25,031 nt of DNA from an uncultured Actinomycetes bacterium. GTDB lineage: Bacteria; Actinomycetota; Thermoleophilia; Solirubrobacterales; 70-9. The position numbers and the translations under genes are program-made. Within the stretch, counting starts at the first letter, position 1. Every line of letters starts with the position of its first letter. The stretch covers positions 1-25,031 of the forward strand of contig CAMLHB010000011.1 of NCBI GenBank assembly GCA_946479725.1, in the 5' to 3' direction. This document shows, piece by piece, positions 13,445-20,893 of this stretch. The notes beneath the pieces were generated by a model. It was not told the origin of the DNA. It searched no databases and worked only from the letters and a program-made list of their open reading frames with translations.

Positions 13445-14886
13445 CCGCGATCGGTGAGTTCGACGTCGCCGTCGTCGGCGGCGGCGCCGCCGGACTCTGG
13501 AGCGCGCTGCGGGCCGCCGAGCAGGGCGCCCGCACCTGCCTCGTCTCCCGCACCCCGCTTTCGCAGAGCGCCAGCTACTGGGCCCAGGGTGGGCTGGCGG
13601 CGGCGCTCGAACCCGACGACTCGCCCGAGCGCCACGCCGCCGACACGATCGCCGCCGGCCGCGGCCTCTGCCGCACCGCGGCGGTGCGAGCCCTGGTCGA
13701 GGAGGCGCCGGCGACGGTCCGCGACCTGATCGCCCGCGGCGTCGTCTTCGACCTCGACCACGAGGGGCGGTTGGCGCTGGGGCTGGAGGGGGGGCACGCC
13801 CACCGCCGCATCGTCCACGCGGGCGGCAGCCAGACCGGCTACGAGCTGACCTCGAAGCTGGCCAAGTGGGTCGCCACCGAGCACCTGGTCGAGGTGATGG
13901 AGCGGACCTCGGCACTGGCGCTCTGGAGCGACGGCGAGCGCTGCCACGGGGTGATCACCGGCGAGGGTCCGGTGGCGGCGCGGGCGACGATCCTCGCCAC
14001 CGGCGGCGCCGCGGCGCTCTGGCGGCGGACGACCAACCCGCGCGGGGCCATCGGGGCGGGACCGGTGCTGGCCTCGCTGGCCGGCGCCGACCTCGCCGAC
14101 CTCGAGTTCTGCCAGTTCCACCCGACCGCGTTGGCGCTGCCGGGAACCCCGCACGACGGTGCCCTGATCACCGAGGCGATCCGCGGTGAGGGCGCGAAGC
14201 TCCTCGGCGTCGGCGGCGAGCGCTTCACCGACGAGCTGGCGCCGCGGGACGCGGTGACGGGGGCGATCCTCGAGCAGATGCGGGTCGACGGCACAGCGGC
14301 GGTCGAGCTCGACCTGCGGGCGATCGACCCCGCCCGTTTCCCCAACGTCTTCGCCTCGCTGGCAAAAGCGGGGCTCGACCCGCGCAACCAGACGGTGCCA
14401 GTCGCCCCCGCCGCCCACTACACGATGGGCGGCGTCGCGGTCGACGTCGACGGCCGCTCCTCCCTGCCCGGCCTTCTCGCCGTCGGCGAGTGCTCCTGCA
14501 CTGGCCTCCACGGCGCCAACCGGCTCGCCTCCAACTCGCTCAGCGAGTGCTTCGTCTTCGGCGGCCGCGCCGCGACCGCGGCGCTTGCCGAGGAAGCGGT
14601 GACGCGGCGTCCGGATCCGCCCGGGTGGCGCTTCGATCCGCCGACCGACGAGACCCGCGACGCGGTCTGGCGCTATGCCGGCCCGATGCGAAACCCCGAC
14701 GACCTGGCGCAGCTGATCTCCAACCCCTACCCCCTGGCGCGGGCGATCGGCGCCAGCGCCCTCGACCGCCGCGAGTCCCGCGGCGGCCACCTCCGTCGCG
14801 ACTGCCCCGAGACCGACCCGGCGCTCGACGGCATCCATGTCATCGTCCACCCCGACGGCACGGTGACGGAGGAGGAGTGGCACTGA
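13441..14886 (+). CDS. nadB: L-aspartate oxidase, FAD-dependent, with unresolved start codon
   Basis: Oxidises L-aspartate to iminoaspartate in de novo NAD synthesis. The FAD-binding Rossmann motif is at the extreme N-terminus (FDVAVVGGGAAGLWSALRAAEQGA). SYWAQGGLAAAL, HAHRRIVHAGGSQTGYEL, LEFCQFHPTAL, HYTMGGVAVDVDGRSSLPGLLAVGECSCTGLHGANRLASNSL and the Arg-rich C-terminal helix follow in the right order. No ATG, GTG or TTG exists in this frame between TGA 13081 and GTG 13684, and the latter would delete the FAD-binding motif. The coordinates here begin at ATA 13441, 3 bases after GGAGGG; CTG 13393 and ATC 13450 are alternatives, as is a sequence error. At ~480 residues the C-terminal helical domain is shorter than the ~540 of E. 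coli NadB. No nadA or nadC lies in the window. Confidence 0.85.
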   Translation: MAAIGEFDVAVVGGGAAGLWSALRAAEQGARTCLVSRTPLSQSASYWAQGGLAAALEPDDSPERHAADTIAAGRGLCRTAAVRALVEEAPATVRDLIARGVVFDLDHEGRLALGLEGGHAHRRIVHAGGSQTGYELTSKLAKWVATEHLVEVMERTSALALWSDGERCHGVITGEGPVAARATILATGGAAALWRRTTNPRGAIGAGPVLASLAGADLADLEFCQFHPTALALPGTPHDGALITEAIRGEGAKLLGVGGERFTDELAPRDAVTGAILEQMRVDGTAAVELDLRAIDPARFPNVFASLAKAGLDPRNQTVPVAPAAHYTMGGVAVDVDGRSSLPGLLAVGECSCTGLHGANRLASNSLSECFVFGGRAATAALAEEAVTRRPDPPGWRFDPPTDETRDAVWRYAGPMRNPDDLAQLISNPYPLARAIGASALDRRESRGGHLRRDCPETDPALDGIHVIVHPDGTVTEEEWH

Positions 14887-14897
14887 CCATAGGCATC

Positions 14898-14918
14898 TGT
14901 CCCCGCATACCGGGGACA
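14898..14918. repeat. Perfect 8-bp hairpin between nadB and hyuA
   Basis: TGTCCCCG (14898-14905) and CGGGGACA (14911-14918) are exact inverted repeats with a CATAC loop. It lies 12 bases after the nadB stop and 20 bases before the hyuA start. No T tract follows on either strand, so it is not a classical intrinsic terminator. It could be a repetitive extragenic palindrome, an attenuator, or an mRNA-processing hairpin separating the two genes. Confidence 0.6.
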
Positions 14919-14938
14919 ACTCGGTTCACACTTTCTCC

Positions 14939-16933
14939 ATGCTCTTAGGGGTCGATGTCGGGGGAACCTTCACCGACGCGGTCCTGCTCGACGGCGGCGA
15001 GGTCCATACCGCCAAGGTGCCGACGACGCCGCGGGAGGAGTCGGTGGGGGTGATGCGGGCCGTGGAGGAGGTGCTGCGCCGGGCAGGTGCTGCGCCGGGC
15101 GACGTCGAGGTCTTCGCTCACGGGATGACGGTCGGCACCAACGCCCTGCTGGAGGAACGGGGGGCGCAGACGGCGCTGATCGCGACCCGCGGCTTCGCCG
15201 ATCTGCTGGAGATCGGCCGCCAGGACAGACCCCAGCTCTACCGGCTCTGCGCGCCGAAGCCGGCGCCGCTGGTCGAACCGGAGCTGCGCTTCGAGGCGAA
15301 CGAGCGGATCGGTTCGCGGGGCGTGATCGCGCCGCTGCCCGACGGGGAGCCCGAGCGCCTGGCCGCCGCCGTCGAGGCCAGCGGCGCCGAGGCCGTCGCC
15401 GTCTGCCTCCTCTTCTCCTATCTCGACCGCGAGCATGAGCGGCGGATCGCCGCCCACCTGCGCGAACGCCTGCCGGGCGTCCACGTCTCCGCCTCGCACG
15501 AGGTCCTGCCCCGCTTCCGCGAGTACGAGCGCTGCTCGACCACGGTGATCGACGCCTACCTCAGCCCCCTGCTCGACAGCTACCTCGGCGAGCTGACCGA
15601 CGCCGCGACCGAAGCTGGGCTGCCGCGACCGCTGGTGATGCGCTCCTCCGGTGGCGTCGCCCCGGTCGCAGAGGCGGCGCTGGCCGGCGCCTGGAGCGTC
15701 CTCTCCGGACCGGCCGGCGGCGCCGTCGGCGCCGGGCATCTGGCCAAGCTGAGCGGCGACGGCAACGCCCTCGGCTTCGACATGGGCGGCACCTCCTGCG
15801 ACGTCTGCGTGGTCGAAGACGGCGAGGTGCGGCGCACCGACGAGCGCGAGATCGACGGCCGCCCGATCCAGCTGCCGATGCTCGACGTGCACACGGTCGG
15901 CGCCGGCGGCGGCTCGATCGGCTGGCGCGACAGTGGCGGCGCCCTGCGGGTCGGGCCGCAGTCGGCCGGTGCCGATCCCGGCCCCGCCTGTTACGGCCGC
16001 GGCGGCACCGAGCCGACGGTCACCGACGCCAACCTCCTGCTCGGACGTCTCGCCGGCGACTCCGAGCTGGCCGGCGGCGTCCCCCTCGACGCCGAAGCGG
16101 CCGAGCGGGCGATCGCGGAGCTGGCCGGCCGGCTCGGCCTCGATCCGCTCGAGACCGCGGCCGGCATCCTCCGCGTCGCCGACCAGGAGATGGTGCGGGC
16201 GCTGCGGGTGGTCACGGTCGAGCGCGGAGTCGACCCCCGCGGCTTCGCACTGCTGCCCTTCGGCGGCGCCGGGCCGATGCACGCGGCGGCGATCGCCCGG
16301 GAGCTGGGAATCGACGGGATCCTCTGCCCCCGCGCCGGCGGCGTCCTCTCGGCGCTCGGTCTCTGCGCCTCCGAGCGCCGCCGCGACACCGTGCGGACGG
16401 TGATGCTGCCCGAAGGCGAGATGACCTCCGAGCGCATCCGCGCGGCGGTGGACTCGATGATGGGGGACCTCGGGGCCGGGCTCGGGGATGCGCGACCGCG
16501 CCTGACCTACAAGCTCCGCTACGCCGGCCAGGCCTTCGAGCTGTCGGTGCCGGGGCCACCCGACCCCGATCCGACCCAGCTGCTGGAGGGGTTCGAGCGC
16601 GCGCACGAGGAGCGCTACGGCCACCGCGACCCCGAGGGGGAGGTGGTGCTCGTCGACGTCGAGCTGGCGCTGGTCGTGCCGGGGCCATCGCCGCGGCCGG
16701 TCGCCGCCGGCGCGGGGGCGCTGGAGCGGAGCACGCGGCGGGTCCACTTCGACGGCGAGTGGGTCGAGACGCCGGTCCTGCGAGGCGAGCCCGCCGCCGG
16801 CGAGGACGCCGAGGGCCCCGTAGTCTTCGAGCTGCCCGAGGCGACCTTCGTCGTCCCCCCCGGCTGGACGACCCGCGTCGACGAGCAGGGCACGATCATG
16901 GCCCTGTTCCAACGAAGGGGAACAGGGGAATGA
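14939..16933 (+). CDS. hyuA: Hydantoinase/oxoprolinase A-type subunit (ATP-dependent amidohydrolase/carboxylase family)
   Basis: 664 residues, normal for HyuA. It carries the ASKHA ATPase phosphate loops LLGVDVGGTFTDAVLLDGG (residues 2-20) and FDMGGTSCDVCVVEDG (~280-295), plus HGMTVGTNALLEERGAQTALIATRGF, SSGGVAPVAEA, HTVGAGGGSIGWRD, ADPGPACYGRGG and LPFGGAGPMHAAAIARELG. With HyuB it forms ATP-dependent enzymes that open 5-oxoproline or N-methylhydantoin rings, or carboxylate ketones such as acetone and acetophenone. The substrate cannot be read from sequence. ATG 14939 has no purine-rich ribosome binding site (TTTCTCC precedes it); the next gene starts inside its stop. Confidence 0.93.
   Translation: MLLGVDVGGTFTDAVLLDGGEVHTAKVPTTPREESVGVMRAVEEVLRRAGAAPGDVEVFAHGMTVGTNALLEERGAQTALIATRGFADLLEIGRQDRPQLYRLCAPKPAPLVEPELRFEANERIGSRGVIAPLPDGEPERLAAAVEASGAEAVAVCLLFSYLDREHERRIAAHLRERLPGVHVSASHEVLPRFREYERCSTTVIDAYLSPLLDSYLGELTDAATEAGLPRPLVMRSSGGVAPVAEAALAGAWSVLSGPAGGAVGAGHLAKLSGDGNALGFDMGGTSCDVCVVEDGEVRRTDEREIDGRPIQLPMLDVHTVGAGGGSIGWRDSGGALRVGPQSAGADPGPACYGRGGTEPTVTDANLLLGRLAGDSELAGGVPLDAEAAERAIAELAGRLGLDPLETAAGILRVADQEMVRALRVVTVERGVDPRGFALLPFGGAGPMHAAAIARELGIDGILCPRAGGVLSALGLCASERRRDTVRTVMLPEGEMTSERIRAAVDSMMGDLGAGLGDARPRLTYKLRYAGQAFELSVPGPPDPDPTQLLEGFERAHEERYGHRDPEGEVVLVDVELALVVPGPSPRPVAAGAGALERSTRRVHFDGEWVETPVLRGEPAAGEDAEGPVVFELPEATFVVPPGWTTRVDEQGTIMALFQRRGTGE
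15070..15100 (+). repeat. 16-base-period tandem duplication inside hyuA
   Basis: GGTGCTGCGCCGGGC occurs at 15070-15084 and again at 15086-15100, separated by one A. The period is not a multiple of three, so the copies are read in different frames (VLRRA, then GAAPG). The reading frame stays intact and the family motifs on both sides are in place. It lies in the variable region before the HGMTVGTNA motif. Confidence 0.6.
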
Positions 16934-18435
16934 GCGGGCTGGACCCGATCGCGCTTCAGGTCCTCGTCGGCGGCCTCCGCGCCGCCTGCGACGAGATGGG
17001 CGCGACGCTGATTCGCTCCGCCTACTCGGCCAACATCAAGGAGCGCCACGACTGCTCCACCGCCCTGTTCGACGACGCCGGCGAGCTGGTGATGCAGGCC
17101 GAGCACATCCCCGTGCACCTCGGATCGATGCCCGACGCCGTCGCCGCCGTCCTCGACGAGGAGCACGCGCCGGGCCGCAGCTGGATCCTCAACGACCCCT
17201 ACCGCGGCGGCACCCACCTGCCGGACATCACCCTCGTCACCCCCGTCTTCGCCGGGGCGGAGCTGCTCGGCTTTGCCGCCAGCCGCGCTCATCACGCCGA
17301 CGTCGGCGGACCGACGCCGGGGTCGATGCCGGCGTTCTCGCGCACGCTGGAGGAAGAGGGCGTGGTGATCCCGCCGACCGCCGTCGACGAGGAGGTCCGG
17401 GAGCGGCTTGTCTCGCGGATGCGAATGCAGCGGCAGCGGCTCGCCGACCTGCGCGCGCAGGAAGCTGCCAACCGGATCGGCGTGCTGCGCCTGGAGGAGT
17501 TGCGGCGGCGCCTCGGCACCGCCGAGCTGCGCGAGGGGTTCGCGGAGATCCTCGCCTACAGCGAGCGCCGCACCCGCGCCGCGCTGACCGAGCTGCCCGA
17601 CGGCCGCTACCGGACCGAGGACGTGCTCGAGGCAGACTGGAACGACGGGGAGCGCGACCTGCGCCTGAGGCTGGAGGCGACGATCGCCGGCGACTCCCTG
17701 CGCCTCGACTTCGCCGGCAGCGACGAGCAGGTCGACGGCAACCTCAACTGCCCGCTCTCGGTGACGAAGTCGGCCGCCTTCTTCGCCGTCCGCGTCCTCA
17801 CCGACCCCGACGCTCCCCCTTCGGCCGGCGCCCACCGCCCGATCGAGGTCCTCGCCCCCACCGGCTCGCTGCTCAATGCGCGCTACCCCGCCGCGGTCGC
17901 CGCCGGCAACGTCGAGACCTCGAGCCGGGTCGCCGACCTCGTCCTCGCCGCCCTCTCTCAGGCGCGGCCCGGCCCCGCCCAGGGGCAGGGGACGATGAAC
18001 AACCTGACCCTGGCCAACGACGATTTCACCTACTACGAGACCCTCGGCGGCGGCCAGGGCGCCTGTCCCGACGCCGACGGCCCGAGCGCGATCCACGTGG
18101 CGATGTCGAACACGCTCAACACCCCGACCGAGGCGCTGGAGACCGAGTTCCCGCTGCGGGTGCGGGAGCTGGCCCTGCGCCGCGGCAGCGGCGGCGCCGG
18201 TACCCACCGCGGCGGCGACGGGGTCGTGCGCGAGATCGAAACCCTGGCGCCGATGCGCTTCAGCCTGATCACCGAGCGGCGCCGCCACCGCCCGCGGGGC
18301 GCCGGCGAGGCCGAGGACGGCGCCGCCGGCGCCAACCTCCTGAACGGGGAGCCGCTGCCGAGCAAGGCGGCTGGAGATCTGCACCCCGGAGACCGCCTGC
18401 GGGTCGAAACTCCCGGCGGCGGCGGGTGGAGTTAA
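16930..18435 (+). CDS. hyuB: Hydantoinase/oxoprolinase B-type subunit
   Basis: 501 residues, slightly short for HyuB (usually about 520-580). Conserved blocks appear in order: DPIALQVLVGGLRAACDEMG, LIRSAYSANIKERHDCSTALFD, QAEHIPVHLGSMP, NDPYRGGTHLPDITLVTPVF (from ~88), SRAHHADVGGPTPGSMP, NCPLSVTKSAAFFAVRVL, YPAAVAAGNVETSSRVAD, GQGTMNNLTLANDDFTYYETLGGGQGA, MSNTLNTPTEALE and the Gly-rich RGGDGVVREIE end. ATG 16930 overlaps the hyuA stop as ATGA and follows AGGGGA; the in-frame codons upstream lie inside hyuA. The two subunits should be made in equal amounts and form one complex. Confidence 0.92.
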   Translation: MSGLDPIALQVLVGGLRAACDEMGATLIRSAYSANIKERHDCSTALFDDAGELVMQAEHIPVHLGSMPDAVAAVLDEEHAPGRSWILNDPYRGGTHLPDITLVTPVFAGAELLGFAASRAHHADVGGPTPGSMPAFSRTLEEEGVVIPPTAVDEEVRERLVSRMRMQRQRLADLRAQEAANRIGVLRLEELRRRLGTAELREGFAEILAYSERRTRAALTELPDGRYRTEDVLEADWNDGERDLRLRLEATIAGDSLRLDFAGSDEQVDGNLNCPLSVTKSAAFFAVRVLTDPDAPPSAGAHRPIEVLAPTGSLLNARYPAAVAAGNVETSSRVADLVLAALSQARPGPAQGQGTMNNLTLANDDFTYYETLGGGQGACPDADGPSAIHVAMSNTLNTPTEALETEFPLRVRELALRRGSGGAGTHRGGDGVVREIETLAPMRFSLITERRRHRPRGAGEAEDGAAGANLLNGEPLPSKAAGDLHPGDRLRVETPGGGGWS

Positions 18436-18466
18436 GTCACATTTCCCAAATTTCGCAGTTTTTTAG

Positions 18467-18494
18467 TTGAGATTTCGCTGCACTCCTCTAGAAT
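18467..18494 (+). promoter_or_regulatory. Sigma-70-like promoter upstream of the DUF1802 gene
   Basis: TTGAGA (18467-18472) and TAGAAT (18489-18494) are separated by 16 bases, close to the TTGACA/TATAAT consensus, inside an AT-rich island (18436-18495) that contrasts with the surrounding GC-rich DNA. Transcription would begin near 18501, leaving a leader of about 90 bases before the ATG at 18594. I see no recognisable riboswitch in that leader. Confidence 0.55.
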
Positions 18495-18593
18495 GCGCGC
18501 CTCCGGGCGGGCCTGAACAGCCTGTACAAGGCCTCGCAGTCACGGCCCGACCCCCAGAGACTCAACGAACGAACTTCCTGCTGGACCACTTCA

Positions 18594-19223
18594 ATGCCGA
18601 TCGCTCTAAAGGAATGGGCCGTAACGGTCCGCGCTCTCGCTGAGGGCGAGCAGCTGCTGACCCTGCGCAAGGGCGGCATCCGCGAGGAGAACAAGCACTT
18701 CGAGCTCGAGCACGAGCGCTTCTTCCTCTACCCGACCTTCGACCACCAGCGGAACAACCTGGTCCGCGAATCCCATCACCCGGAGCTGCGCCGGGCGCTC
18801 GAGGAGGGTGTCTGGCCCGACGAGGAGCCGCCGCCGAGAGCGCTGCTCCAGGACGGCGGCATCCCCCAGCCCGACCGCGTCCGCCTGCGCGCCTGGGCCG
18901 AAGTGGTCGATCACGTCACGATCAACGACCGCCGCAGCCTCGACGCCCTCTCTCCCTATTACATCTGGACCCCGGACTACGCCGAAAAGCGGCTGGCCTG
19001 GAAGCGCCGGCACCCGCTCCATGTGCTGCTGCTGCGGGTCCACCGGATCCCGCGCCCGGTCACCGTTCGCGTCCGTGACGAGTACCACGGCTGCCGCTCC
19101 TGGGTCGAGATCGATCGCGAACTGCCCTTCGAGGGCACCCCGGTGATGGCCGACGAAGAGTTCGACCGCGCGCGCGAAGAGATTCGCGACCGCGCCGGCG
19201 CCGGCGAACCCGCCCTCGTCTAG
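18594..19223 (+). CDS. DUF1802 family protein
   Basis: 209 residues. The DUF1802 signature is clear: ALKEWAVTVRALAEGEQLLTLRKGGIREE at the N-terminus, FELEHERFFLYPTFDHQRNNLVRESH, the aromatic/charged middle (VRLRAWAEVVDHVTINDRRSLDALSPYYIWTPDYAEKRLAWKRRHPLHVLLLRVHRI), and YHGCRSWVEIDREL near the C-terminus. No biochemical function is established for the family that I know of. There is no signal peptide or membrane segment. The gene begins a two-gene plus-strand unit behind the promoter at 18467-18494. Confidence 0.88.
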   Translation: MPIALKEWAVTVRALAEGEQLLTLRKGGIREENKHFELEHERFFLYPTFDHQRNNLVRESHHPELRRALEEGVWPDEEPPPRALLQDGGIPQPDRVRLRAWAEVVDHVTINDRRSLDALSPYYIWTPDYAEKRLAWKRRHPLHVLLLRVHRIPRPVTVRVRDEYHGCRSWVEIDRELPFEGTPVMADEEFDRAREEIRDRAGAGEPALV

Positions 19224-19252
19224 GCAACCCCACGCCTCGCTAGTCTCGCCTC

Positions 19253-20014
19253 GTGTCCTGGGTCGAGACCGAGTCCCTGTCGTTTACCGCGCGGCACGAC
19301 TCCGACGATTCCGCCTTCGCCGAGCGCACGCTGGACCGGCTTGAGGAGCTGCGGCTGCGGCTCGAAGACCGCTTCGAGCGGGTGCCGGAGGAGGTGACGA
19401 TCGTCGTCCACACCAACCCCCTCTGGCTGACCGCGGCCCACCCCTTCCTCCCCGCCGCCCGCTGGTCGGCGGCCCCGGCCGGTCGCCGCTACCTCGCCGG
19501 CTGGCCGATGTCGACCGAGCTGCACGTCCTGAACGACACACACATGGAACGCCGCGCCGCCGGCGACGATTCCTACGAAGCCCTGCGCGGCACCGCCGAG
19601 CGCCTCTACGCACAGATGACGGTTGCCGCCAACAACACCGCCCTCCCTCCCTCCTGGACCCCGCGCCGCTTCGCCCGCTACCTGCGCTGGGCCTGGCTGG
19701 TCGAAGGTGGCGCCCAGTACTTCTCCCGCCAGGTCGGCCTCTACCGCGCGGCGACGATCCGCCGCCTGCGCGAGAGCGCCCGTCCCTCCTTCCCGCCCTC
19801 GCGCCGCGACGCGGTCATCCTCGGCGGCACGATCTTCGACCTGCTGGAGAACGAGCGCGGACCCGAGGCCTGCGAGCGCCTCGTCGCCAAGCTCCTCCCC
19901 CAGGGTCCTGAGGTCCAGCTCGAAGACGCCTTCGACGCCCGCTTCCGCGACATCGAGGACGCCTGGCGCGACTACCTGCGCGAAATGGTCCGCGGCCCGG
20001 TCGCGATGCGGTAA
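19253..20014 (+). CDS. Zincin-like (peptidase MA-type) protein lacking HExxH
   Basis: 253 residues. The chain begins with an RHDSDDSAFAERTLDRLEELRLRLEDRF segment and VTIVVHTN, as in gluzincin-like proteins that start with a 'displaced time/coverage' beta strand. In the middle YLRWAWLVEGGAQYFSRQVG resembles the second zincin helix (W-L-x-E-G-x-A-x-Y), which carries the third metal ligand. However, no HExxH helix is present before it; the equivalent region reads GDDSYEALRGTAERLYAQM. The C-terminal DAWRDYLREMV is a usual family end. The product may therefore be a catalytically dead or non-peptidase relative. GTG 19253 is 29 bases after the DUF1802 stop; the ribosome binding site is poor. Its TAA converges on the DUF2007 gene with 3 bases between. 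Confidence 0.65.
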   Translation: MSWVETESLSFTARHDSDDSAFAERTLDRLEELRLRLEDRFERVPEEVTIVVHTNPLWLTAAHPFLPAARWSAAPAGRRYLAGWPMSTELHVLNDTHMERRAAGDDSYEALRGTAERLYAQMTVAANNTALPPSWTPRRFARYLRWAWLVEGGAQYFSRQVGLYRAATIRRLRESARPSFPPSRRDAVILGGTIFDLLENERGPEACERLVAKLLPQGPEVQLEDAFDARFRDIEDAWRDYLREMVRGPVAMR

Positions 20015-20017
20015 ACC

Positions 20018-20497
20018 TCAGTTCACCTGGGTCAGCAGCCAGAGCAGGAGGAAGCCGCCGACGGCGACGGCGATCAGCCAGAACAGCAACCGGCCCGGCG
20101 AGGGGCCGGGTCTTTCGCCGCGCACGAGGCGGCGTTCGCCCTCCAGCTCGGCGACCTCGTCGCCCTCGTCCTCGATCAGCACGTCGGCGAGGACCTCGCG
20201 GGCGCGCGGGGCGTCGCTGCGGTTGACCATCAGATCGCGTGGGCCGGAGGGCAGGAAGTCGGGGTTGTCGAAGCCGAGGCTGCGCTTGAGGACGCTGGGA
20301 ATCCCGGCCTCGGAGAGCAGGCCCTGCAGCATCTCCCCTTCGATCTGGTTGCGGGCGAAGGCAACCTTGACGAGGTCGCCGCCCCCGCCACCACCGCCGC
20401 CTCCCCCTCCTTCGTCGCCGCCCGCATCCCCGCCGCCGCCGTGGGCGCCACGCTGATGCCCGCTCGGAGGGCGCCTAGGCGACGTCGAGGTCGACAT
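20018..20497 (-). CDS. DUF2007 domain protein with C-terminal membrane anchor
   Basis: 159 residues. A Pro/Gly/His-rich N-terminus with a run of eleven glycines (residues ~31-41) leads to the DUF2007 fold at ~42-105 (LVKVAFARNQIEGEMLQGLLSEAGIPSVLKR, then the DLMVNRSDAPRAREVLADV end). An acidic linker and one C-terminal transmembrane helix follow (LLFWLIAVAVGGFLLLWLL, ~137-155). DUF2007 is a small ferredoxin-like, PII-reminiscent domain annotated as a putative signal-transducing protein; its ligand is not known. ATG 20497 lies inside the last codons of the JAMM peptidase gene (23-base overlap), which favours coupled translation. A later start cannot be excluded because the N-terminus is low complexity. 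Confidence 0.75.
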   Translation of the reverse strand: MSTSTSPRRPPSGHQRGAHGGGGDAGGDEGGGGGGGGGGGDLVKVAFARNQIEGEMLQGLLSEAGIPSVLKRSLGFDNPDFLPSGPRDLMVNRSDAPRAREVLADVLIEDEGDEVAELEGERRLVRGERPGPSPGRLLFWLIAVAVGGFLLLWLLTQVN

Positions 20498-20873
20498 CGG
20501 CGATCTTCAGGTCGGCCAGGTCAAAGGCCTTCACGTCCGGCGCCTCTTCGTCCTCCAGCGAGACGATCACGTAGGCCTGTTCGGGCCACATCCGCGCCTC
20601 GTTGACATCGGTCTGCGAGGGGTAGGCGGCGCTGCGGGTGTGCGAGTGGTAGATCCCGATCAGCTCGTCGCCGGCGTCTTCGATGCTCTTCAGCGCGTCG
20701 TACTGCCCCTGCGGGTCCATCTCGTAGCGGAGCGGGCTGGCCGCGGCGTTCTCCACCCGCACCACGCTGGTCGCCTCGCCGTCGCGCCCGCCGATCATCC
20801 CGCAGCACTCGTTCGGCAGGTCCTCGCGCGCATGCGCGACCATCTCGTCGATCAGGGCTCGGGAGATCTTCAC
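20475..20873 (-). CDS. JAMM/MPN+ zinc metallopeptidase (Mec-like)
   Basis: 132 residues, the size of single-domain prokaryotic JAB proteins. The full JAMM zinc motif is present: Glu22 in LPNECCGM, then His76 and His78 in GIYHSHTR, with Ser86 and Asp89 in YPSQTD (H-S-H-x7-S-x2-D). In mycobacteria the homologue Mec removes cysteine from the C-terminus of the sulfur carrier CysO after CysM has made the CysO-cysteine adduct. The nearby cysM gene on the same strand supports that role here. Other JAB peptidases act on ubiquitin-like or siderophore conjugates, so the substrate is inferred. The downstream DUF2007 gene overlaps its 3' end. Confidence 0.9.
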   Translation of the reverse strand: MKISRALIDEMVAHAREDLPNECCGMIGGRDGEATSVVRVENAAASPLRYEMDPQGQYDALKSIEDAGDELIGIYHSHTRSAAYPSQTDVNEARMWPEQAYVIVSLEDEEAPDVKAFDLADLKIADVDLDVA

Positions 20874-20893
20874 GCGGCGAGGCTAGCGGACGG

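Noticed and set aside
13684..14886. nadB starting at GTG 13684
   Set aside because: It would remove the FAD-binding GGGAAG motif and SYWAQGG block, which are encoded in the same open frame just upstream.
13018..14919. A 633-codon open frame on the minus strand opposite the coiled-coil gene and nadB
   Set aside because: Same GC-driven artefact; the plus strand carries the full NadB motif set.
14945..16912. A 655-codon open frame on the minus strand opposite hyuA
   Set aside because: It is the mirror of a strongly supported gene; high GC at third positions keeps the antisense frame open. Its product is low-complexity and matches no family.
16615..18384. A 589-codon minus-strand frame opposite hyuB
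   Set aside because: Antisense shadow of hyuB with no recognisable domain.
20380..20410. C-rich run, considered as a simple-sequence repeat or unstable locus
   Set aside because: It encodes the glycine linker of the DUF2007 protein in frame; no sign of a broken frame.
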